From positions 69,265,524 through 69,329,523 of the forward strand of contig NC_079321.1 of NCBI RefSeq assembly GCF_029931775.1: DNA of 64,000 nucleotides, given 5' to 3'. This DNA is from Euleptes europaea. Lineage: Eukaryota > Chordata > Lepidosauria > Squamata > Sphaerodactylidae. The notes under the pieces are model-generated. The model was not told the origin of the DNA. It saw only the letters and a program-made list of their open reading frames with translations, and made no database searches. Positions within the stretch are counted from its first letter, which is position 1. Each line of letters opens with the position of its first letter. A program made the position numbers and the translations under genes. Of this stretch, positions 56,801-64,000 are shown in pieces.

Positions 56801-59800
56801 CTTGACAATGGAGGAAATCTTGTCTGGCAAAAGGAAGACTGCATTCTGGTTCGTGTCTATGAACACCCCCAGGTGATGAATGAACTGGGACGGAGAGAGG
56901 GTGCTCTTGATCCGGTTTACCAGGAAACCGTGGAGTTCTAGAGCCTTGAGGACGGTCTCCGTGTGCTGTAAAGACAGTTGTTCTGAAGGAGCGCTCACCA
57001 GGATATCATCTAAATATGGGAAGACGTGGATCCCTACCTCTCTCAGGTGAGCCACCAACGTCACCAGGACCTTGGTAAAGACCCTCGGGGCCGATGAGAG
57101 ACCAAATGGGAGGGCCAGAAACTGACAGTGATTGAGGTTGTACGCAAAGCGGAGGGTAGATGGGGATGTGTAAATACGCTTCCGTCAAGTCTATCGACAT
57201 CAGAAACGCTTGGGGACGGAGTGCCTTTATGATGGACCTGAGTGTCTCCATCCTGAAAAGTTTGAGCCGGATAAATTTGTTGATGTACTTTAGATTTAGG
57301 ATTGCGCGCCAATCTCTGTTTCTCTTCAGAACGGTAAAGAAAACTGAGTATACCCCGGCGCACCGTTCTGTCTGGGGGACTGGTTCGATTGCCCTGATTT
57401 GAAGCAGGTGGTCTATGGCTGCTTGACTGCGGGCTATCTTGTCCGGTTTGGAAGAGGAGGGGGAGAGAAAGAAGCGGTTTGGGGGGGATTTGCATAGTTC
57501 TAGGCTGTATCCCTCGTGAATAATCTTCTGCACCCAAGTGTCTGGGTGAAGGGAGTCCCAGGTATTGGCAAAAAACTGGAGTCTTTCCCCCACCGGACTG
57601 TTCCAGCAGTCATTGTTTCCTGGGTTTCTCACTACATCTGTTGGACTTATTGTTGTGGCTGGAATCCCTTGTTAAACCTGGGGCCCTGGTGAAAGGATCC
57701 CCTTCCAGAATTCCAGTTGTTCCTTCTGTTGTCCGCTCTGCCCCTTGCCAGGGTGTGAGAGGTTCGGAAGGGACGAAAGGAAGAAGAGTAAGAGGTCTTA
57801 CCTTCTTTCCTTATGTATTTTGGCAAGGCCTTTTTCTTGTCTTTCGTCTCGACTAGTATGTCCTCTAGTTTAGAGCCAGAGAGCCGATCACCCTCGAATG
57901 GGTATCCCAACAGGATGGATTTGGAACCAAAGTCAGCTGACCAGGACCGGAGCCAAAGTGCCCTCCTAGAAATAGAGGAAACTGCCAGTGCCCTGGCCGA
58001 CATAGTCATGGAATCAAGAGTGTTGTCCGCCATAAAATTTACTGCTTTCAGAACTCTGATAAGACCACTCAGAACCCTTTTATTGTCTTGAGGAGTCAGG
58101 TCAATTATTTTTCTGATCCACATGATGGATGCCCGAGCCAAAAATGCTGCCGTAGCCGATGCTTCTATGGATACGGCCGAAGCCTCATGGGCCTTTTTGA
58201 TAGCATAATCAGCTTTTCTGTCTAGAGGGTCCCTGATGTTGCTAGCCCCATCCTCAGAAAGTAAGCCGGTGGATTGCAGAGCGGCGACTGGTGCTTCAAC
58301 TAAGGGAACCTGAAGGAGGTTAGAAGCTTGGGACTCTAGATTATACATTCTTCGAACAGCAGTGGGGAGCTGTCTGTTAGAGAGAGGCTTCTCCCATTCA
58401 TTTTTGAGAAGGTCCTCAAAGTATTCAGGAAAAGGCACAGCCTGGGTATGGGTCCTCAGTCTGGTGAAGAATTCCTTCATGCCCCTAAACTTAGCCTTAC
58501 TTTTGGAAGCCTCTGAGTCCTCATCCTCATGAAGATCTAAGGCTGCCAATACCTTGCTCAGGAACGCCTGATAATCTTCCCCTGCAAATAACTGGGATTG
58601 TTGTTCCTGATTTTGAGTCTCCTTCTCCTCCTTGTCTTCTCCTGAGGAGAACTCGCCCTCTTCTCTATCGCTAGAAGAGGGAGAAGGGGACCTGTTCCTG
58701 CTGGAAGAGGACAATGGTGCCTGCCTTGCTGCCTTAGTTGGCCAGGCATGGTATGTGTCGCTGGAGCATTCCCCACGTTCTGACTCAGAGTGGATGGAAG
58801 CCCTGGAACCCGGGGATGAGGCTCTGGATCTTGCGACGTCCCCACAAGAATGGTTGCTAATTTGGGCAAACTCCTCTCTTAATGCCTGCTGCATTAAATT
58901 TATCAGACTTAAGTTGCCCTCCCCCACTTCCGCAATTAAAAAATGAACATTTTCAACATTACCCGGGGTAGTCCCAGTGGCATGAACTCCAGAGGAGCCG
59001 GGATCAAGTTCGCCCTCATAACCTCTAGAGAAGTTGCGGGCATCTTGCCCCTGCGCGTCTTTTTTGCACCGTTTTGAACATCTCCTGGCTGGAGGCTCCG
59101 TTTTTGTACCACCTGCAAATTGGGCTGATTCGCCCGTTTTCCCCCTTTGCAGCTCTTGGACGCAGCTAGGGAAAGCTGTTGGGGGGGGGCTTCAACTTGC
59201 TCCTCGTCTCCTGACATTAATTCCTCTGAAACCCTATCTCCACTCTCAGACATATTGTAAACGGAGGAGGGGGGAGGGGAGGGGGAGACAGGCAAAGACG
59301 AGGGAAAACAGTAGATACAAGAGGAAAAGGCTGCCGGGTACACACAGACCAAGATTAGGACTAAGAAAAAACACAGAAATAAAGTTAGACAGGAATAATT
59401 ATTCAAGTGCAAAGGCTAGGAAAGAAGGGTTGCTACAGAGCTAACCACAAATGCTGCTTCTCCCTCTAAGGCAGGAGGAGAACTGGATATCAGAGGGCGG
59501 TCCTAGCACATGTGACAGGAAGGAAAGGTTTTTTGGATCCTGCCTCCCTGAGCATAGGAACGACAAAACACGCTGATGAAGATGCACTCTGAACTCAGTG
59601 GGAGAAAACCCAGTTTCCTCATGCAGAAACAAAATTTTGTAGTGCATTAACCACCTGAGTGCCATTGTCATAGCCCAGTGGTGGCGAACCTATGGCACAC
59701 GTGCCAGAGGTGGCACTCAGAGCCCTTTCTGTGGGCACGCAAGCCGTCGCCCCAGAACAGAGTTTGCCTGAGTTCGTTCTCCCGGCTGAGGACGCCGGGC

Positions 59801-62800
59801 TCCCAATGCCTTCTCCGCAGTCGCCAGAAGTGAAGACAACGACAAGCCTTCTGCTGAGGACTGGAAGAGGCGGAGCCAGGACGGGGCTGGACCGGGAGTG
59901 GGATGCCTGGGCGGCCCTCTGCGGCGGGCTGGTTGGTGACTGCAGCGCAGGGGGTTGGCGGTGAGGGCTGAACGGGGGCCAGCCTCGGGTTTCCACTCTG
60001 CTTGTTCATGCAACTGAAGGTGCCTCTGAGCACGTGCAGAGGGCTGTCCCCACCATCAGCCCCCTCACATAACTGTCTTTTTAAATTTGTATGAAGATAA
60101 CAGTTGGAAAAAGAACTAAACTGAAGAGGTGGGGGCTATGCTCCAGCTGCTTTCCTTCCCCTGCTCGGCCGCCCATGCAGGGTTGCCAACCTCCAGGTAG
60201 TAGCAGGAGATCCGCTATTTCAGTTCACCTGGAGAAAATGGCCGCTTTGGCAATTGGACTCTATGGCATTGAAGTCCCTCCCCAAACCCCACCATCCTCA
60301 GGCTCTGTCCTAAAAACCTCCTGCGGGTGGCAAAGAGGGACCTGGCAACCCCTAGCCCCATGTGGACTTCTAGCTGTGTTGGCACTTTGCGATAAATAAG
60401 TGGGTTTTAAGTTGCAGTTTGGGCACCCGGTCTCTATCTAAAAGGTTCGCCATCACTGTCATAGCCCCAATTAAGTTAGTTTCCATATAACATGGGTGTT
60501 GCATGAACAATTCTCATACATTTACTGAAAATGTACAATCCACATGAAGCTTTTGAAATTGTGCCAGTCCAGAATGTGAGAGGGCTGCTTGCAGGCCTAC
60601 CCTTCTTCCCCACTAGAGACCTGATCTTCTATATTTCAGCTTTGCCTGGAGAACTATAAATGCATAACAGCTGTGGCTGTTCTATGAATACATTCTTGTT
60701 GGGCAGGAATCAGAATTCCTGTGTCAATAGGAATTAGTAAATATATATATATAGTGAATATAGTAAATATAGTATAGTAAATAGCCTAAGAATGCAATTC
60801 TATTCACATTCCACTGAGAGTAAGTCTCATTTAACTTAACAGGACATACCTATCAGTAAATATAATAGGATGCATATCTGACTGCAAACTTGACAACGCC
60901 CTAGGAGAGAAGAGCAACGTTCATAGCTATTTAACTAGAGAATACTTGGGGGGAAAACAGGTGATGTATTCCTACCTCTACTTTCCAAAATGTGTATTAA
61001 AGCACAGAAGATTCCAAAAAAGAAGTATAAGGATAGTACAAAGACCCTTATGAAAAATAATTTGCCTAGTTCTATATTCCCATTGACATAGAGATATGCT
61101 ATATTTAAGTTCATGGATCCTTATGAATACTTACAACTTTTTCCTCTGCTGACAACACACCATCTATGGCCACCACTTGGTACTGTTTATGTCTTAAGCC
61201 ACCCACAAATCTCCGAATCATCCTCATACTGTCGATATCAGTCTCTTTTAAAAGTTTTTGCATTTCTTGTGAGGGGCAGCTTGGATCAAATACTAGTAGA
61301 CACAAGGATTTGTTCTTTCTTTCTTCTATTCCAAAAATAGTACGACTATGGCCTAATTTTCGAAACAAAACAAAAAAGTCAAAATAATTTTGAAGGAAGC
61401 ATGGATTTTTCTGTTGGACACATTTGAATTACAAATCACTTTGGGAAAACTGCTATGCAAAATTCTACCTCACTAAAATCTATGGAAAGAGCCCCATGGT
61501 GCAGAGTGGTAAGCTACAGTACTGCAGTCAAAGCTCTGTTCACAACCTGAGTTCGATCCCAACAGAAGCCAGTTTCAGGTAGCCGGCTCAAGGTTGACTC
61601 AGCCTTCCATCCTTTCGAGGTCCGTAAAATGGGGGTAAAGGGAAGATGACTGGGGAAGGCACTGGCAAACCATCCTGTAGTGTAAAACAAAGTCTGCCTA
61701 GTAAACGTTGGGATGTGATGTTACCCCATGGGTCAGTAATGACCCAGTGCGTGCACAGGGAACTACTGTTACCTTATTAAAATCTATGGGGCTGGTTCCA
61801 CACAAAGGATTTCCCCTATCTCAGCCACCCAGCTTGGGTGCTTCCCCCACCCCCCATTTCCACATGACATCATCCTTGATTCCAACACAAGTTGCAAACA
61901 GCCTGTTCTTTCCAAAGAACCCTGCTTGTTTTCTTAACCAACAAGAAAAGATGTTTCTGGGCATGATGCTACCAGGACAATCGTTTTCTTGTGTCCAAAA
62001 GGGAAGATTATGTCTTACCGTATATACTCGCGTATAAGCCGAGTTTTTCAGCCCAAAAAAAGGGCTGAAAAAGCCGAACTCGGCTTATACGCGGGTCAAT
62101 ACGGTGGAGGGGGGAACTTACCTCCATCACCGCCGCTGCCGGGCCCAGGCACCTTCCTTCGGCCGGCAGGGGCCTCCTTGGGCCGGCAGGAGGCCCCCGC
62201 CGACCGCGCGCCTGGGCGCCTTCCTCCGGCCGGCAGGGGCCTTCCTGCGCAGGCAGAAGGCCCCCGCCGGCCGCGCTGCCACCGGCCGCGCGCCTGGGCG
62301 CCTTCCCCCGCCGGCCGCGCCGCCGCCAATTACGTGCCTGGGCGCCTTCCTCCGGCCAGCCCACGAAGGCCACGCCGCCGCTGCCACCGATTCGCCGCCT
62401 CTCCCGGTAAGTAGGGGGTTCAGGGGCTCTTCCCCCTCCCCCCCTTGGATGGCACTGGGGTCGGGGTGAGTTGGGGTGGGTTGGGAGGGCCTGGAGGCCG
62501 GCGGGAGGGCGACCTGGGGCAGGGCCCTGCGCTCTAAAATGGCGGCCGCCATTTTAGAGCGCAGCATTGCCGGTAAAGGGAATTTCTTATTGACCCTCGG
62601 CTTATACGCAGGTCAATAAGAAATTTCCTTTTCTGGCCTCAAATTTGGGGGGGTCGGCTTATACCCGAGTATATACGGTATGCTTGAATGGAAATCCTCT
62701 ACATTTGCACAGTGAACTCTGTAAGTTTTTTTAATGGGGCAACATTATAGTGCAATTACTATTGTGCGGGAATACAAAACCATGGAGATGGGTGGGGGTG

Positions 62801-63730
62801 TTGGCGCCAGTGTCTTGTTCAACCCAGTGTTGAAATGGAGCCCAAATACAGGAAGAAATACATTCATCACAGTGAGACTGGAGGAAGGGAGTGTGAGGGG
62901 ATATACCTCAGTGCTGCAACTGAGCAAATAACAGGGTTTTTTCCCCTCTAAAGTGATTAAAAAACTGCATTATTCTTGAGCACCACCATGTGTCAAAATT
63001 TCAAAGGGTGGACAGAGTATTATTATGGTGGCACGACAGCAGGTAGAGTGGGGCCTTTCAATGCCCATCTGGTGTAAAAGAGAAACCTAATAATGGCAGA
63101 AAAAAACCAAAATTACCCTGCGCCATCTGGAATCTCTGCTGAAAGCACAGATTGACCCACAATTGCACCAGCAATATGGCCACTGTGGAAAAACTTCTTT
63201 GTGTGATCTCACACAACAAATCTTGGGTCTCATACAACAAACAATATACAGAAATATAATTCAGCTATAAGGAACCAGGTTCTCTCTTGTACAAAGAAGT
63301 TCTTTGAAAGTTATGTTTTACTGCATTAAGACAGCCATAGCACAAAAGATGGGCTGTCTGAGGAAAAACTGAACTTTTATGAAAAAAGCAACAAAGCTCA
63401 TTAACATCTGGGAAAGACATAGACGGTAATTAAAAAAATCTTGTATAATTTGAATTTCTTCCCATTGACAAAGTATGATTCATAGAACACAGCAAAGAAT
63501 TGGGCAAGAGAAATAAACAGTAATGTATCTTTTTAAAAAAAATCTAAAAGCAAGAATGTGGAAATCTGTGCTGACCTTGGTGTTGAAGGTAGATTGGAGG
63601 CTTGGAGGTACACACTAACTTGGGAACGTTATTCTTGTCGTCTGAACTGTAGTAACTATGCACCCATTCTAACAAACGAGGATGTGTTCCTGATGGGCTA
63701 GTTGGTTGGTGAAAGTCAACGATTTGACAC
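53888..63730 (-). CDS. ZUP1: ZUP1 (ZUFSP) 3' portion: three coding exons, gene continues past the window edge
   Basis: This is a C78-family deubiquitinase specific for K63-linked ubiquitin chains, linked to genome stability. Exons are 63576-63730, 61135-61352 and 54008-54055, all GT/AG and in phase, giving about 139 C-terminal residues of a protein of roughly 580. The catalytic His is in QHQGHSRT and the catalytic Asp in LLVFDPSCPS, 21 residues apart, as in human His491/Asp512 (from memory). The tail is ARRQDSQVFEAQKIP. The N-terminal zinc fingers and catalytic Cys would lie beyond position 64000. The last intron is 7.1 kb and carries a DIRS-type element and a hAT; the preceding intron carries a tRNA-SINE and a TA-flanked MITE. 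No damage is seen. Confidence 0.92.
54008..54055 (-). CDS. ZUP1: ZUP1 last exon, 48 bp, stop codon
   Basis: The acceptor is ccttaaaag|GCCCG. It encodes ARRQDSQVFEAQKIP and stop, matching the ARRQASQVFTAEKIP end of mammalian ZUP1 (from memory). It is far too short to stand out as a reading frame and was found by searching the minus strand for the expected tail. Confidence 0.88.
   Translation of the reverse strand, partial: ARRQDSQVFEAQKIP
54285..59615 (-). mobile_element. DIRS-type tyrosine-recombinase retroelement (fossil) in the last ZUP1 intron
   Basis: The element is minus-strand and about 5.3 kb. In its own 5' to 3' order the parts are: inverted terminal repeat (59468-59612), gag-like region (about 57650-59410), reverse transcriptase with RNase H (about 55730-57630), tyrosine recombinase (about 54740-55735), a short internal complementary region (about 54668-54705), and the second inverted terminal repeat (about 54290-54430). 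Inverted rather than direct ends plus a YR domain identify DIRS1-like elements. All expected parts are present in order, so it is nearly whole, but coding regions carry a small number of breaks (roughly two to four). Ends are highly similar, suggesting a fairly young insertion. Confidence 0.85.
59676..60458. mobile_element. Non-autonomous hAT element with 8-bp target duplication
   Basis: Inverted ends are CAGTGGTGGCGAACC and GGTTCGCCATCACTG, flanked by the direct repeat TCATAGCC at 59668-59675 and 60459-60466. The 8-bp duplication and CAGTG ends define hAT. No transposase is seen. A GGTTGCC-ended repeat is nested at about 60180-60352. The element sits in the last ZUP1 intron just beyond the DIRS element. 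Confidence 0.85.
60180..60352 (+). repeat. GGTTGCC-type repeat nested in a hAT
   Basis: GGGTTGCCAACCTCCAGGTA...GGCAATTGGACTCTATGGCA...CTGGCAACCCC, inside the hAT at 59676-60458. Confidence 0.65.
61135..61352 (-). CDS. ZUP1: ZUP1 penultimate exon, catalytic His and Asp
   Basis: The acceptor is cgaaaattag|GCCATAG and the donor AAAGTT|gtaagt. It encodes GHSRTIFGIEERKNKSLCLL, then VFDPSCPSQEMQKLL and GLRHKQYQVVAIDGVLSAEE. The His and Asp of the catalytic triad are both in this exon. The exon is 218 bp and ends in phase 0. Confidence 0.92.
61488..61790 (+). mobile_element. tRNA-derived SINE (second family)
   Basis: The head is CCATGGTGCAGAGTGGTAAG with B-box-like GAGTTCGATCC. Body blocks are GTTGACTCAGCCTTCCATCC and TGGGGAAGGCACTGGCAAAC. 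The tail is CCCATGGGTCAGTAATGACC. It lies in a ZUP1 intron. Confidence 0.78.
62031..62680. mobile_element. TA-flanked MITE with TIR CCGTATATACTCG
   Basis: Inverted ends CCGTATATACTCGCGTATAA and TTATACCCGAGTATATACGG are each bordered by TA, as in Tc1/mariner-type insertions. Subterminal blocks pair as well (AAGCCGA, CTCGGCTTATACGC). The interior is about 480 bp of CpG-rich sequence with repeated GGGCGCCTTCC(T/C)CCGGCC modules and a long palindrome. It lies in a ZUP1 intron. Confidence 0.75.
62527..62564. repeat. 38-bp perfect palindrome centred on GCGGCCGC
   Basis: The arms read CTGCGCTCTAAAATGGCGG on both strands and meet with no loop. Each arm contains AAAATGGCGGC, a good YY1-type motif, so the palindrome presents two divergent copies. 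It lies inside the TA-flanked MITE. Confidence 0.85.
63576..63730 (-). CDS. ZUP1: ZUP1 exon (third from last)
   Basis: The acceptor is gtcttacag|GTGTC and the donor CACCAAG|gtcagc. It encodes CQIVDFHQPTSPSGTHPRLL, EWVHSYYSS and KPPIYLQHQ, a highly conserved stretch of the C78 peptidase domain just before the catalytic His. Confidence 0.9.
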
Positions 63731-64000
63731 CTGTAAGACAGTTTCAACAAAGCCTCCATCAACAGTTGTCAAGTTGTTCGATCTGGTATACTTCACTAGT
63801 ATATTAGTCTCTGGAAATTCTACTAGGTCTTACATTAAATCAGCCCTTCTCCTGAATTTCTAATGCCCCCTAGTGCCAAACAAACAGAATTGCGCCACAT
63901 GTTTCATGTTCCTTGATAATATTTGAGCCAAACCGAGCATACACACTAGGAAGCAAGAACTTCATTACTGTCAAAAGCTGAAGTGGTTCTCACTCAGAGG

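Noticed and set aside
55264-57402. Plus-strand frames within the DIRS element
   Set aside because: They are antisense shadows of the element's own coding regions.

Overview
The window is vertebrate chromosomal DNA, almost certainly from a squamate reptile and possibly a gecko (the gecko call is a weak inference). Split genes with GT/AG introns sit in a dense field of lizard-type repeats: Sauria-type tRNA SINEs, Bov-B/RTE, CR1/L2 and L1 LINEs, a DIRS-type element, hAT elements with 8-bp target duplications and 5S-derived SINEs.

Three host genes can be read. (1) 6602-15730, minus strand: a complete cytosolic sulfotransferase of the SULT3 (amine sulfotransferase) type. It has six coding exons of 142, 209, 127, 95, 181 and 131 bp that join in frame to 294 codons plus stop, a likely untranslated first exon with a TATA box, and a polyadenylation signal. 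(2) 46584-47591, plus strand: an intronless, CpG-rich short-chain dehydrogenase closely resembling DHRS1. The stop codon lies inside the first unit of a five-unit tandem array that fills the 3' UTR. (3) 53888 to beyond 63730, minus strand: the last three coding exons of ZUP1 (ZUFSP), a K63-specific deubiquitinase, with the catalytic His and Asp. A 7-kb last intron carries a DIRS-type element and a hAT element. SULT3 and ZUP1 are also neighbours in mammals (from memory), so the frame of the locus looks ancestral and the DHRS1-like gene looks like an arrival.

Layout: 1-6600, repeats 3' of the sulfotransferase. 6600-15730, sulfotransferase. 16300-23015, TTCGG-rich repeats plus an old plus-strand L1 with a Bov-B inserted in it. 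23201-37136, two near-identical 5.1-kb direct copies with a minus-strand L1 (1125-codon open ORF2 fragment) exactly between them. 37340-46110, SINEs, GGTTGCC-ended repeats, a hAT, a 5S-derived SINE and Penelope-like inverted ends. 46330-48660, DHRS1-like gene. 48660-53680, CR1, SINEs, and an L2-like LINE with a solo LTR. 53888-64000, ZUP1 3' end.

No prokaryotic-style system, CRISPR array or intact RNA gene was seen. The most unusual features are the 5.1-kb direct duplication flanking one L1, the DHRS1-like gene whose C-terminal tail and stop come from a tandem array, and the TTCGG-rich repeat family with internal tandem units. All boundaries and family calls come from reading the sequence and from memory of the families; no database search was run.
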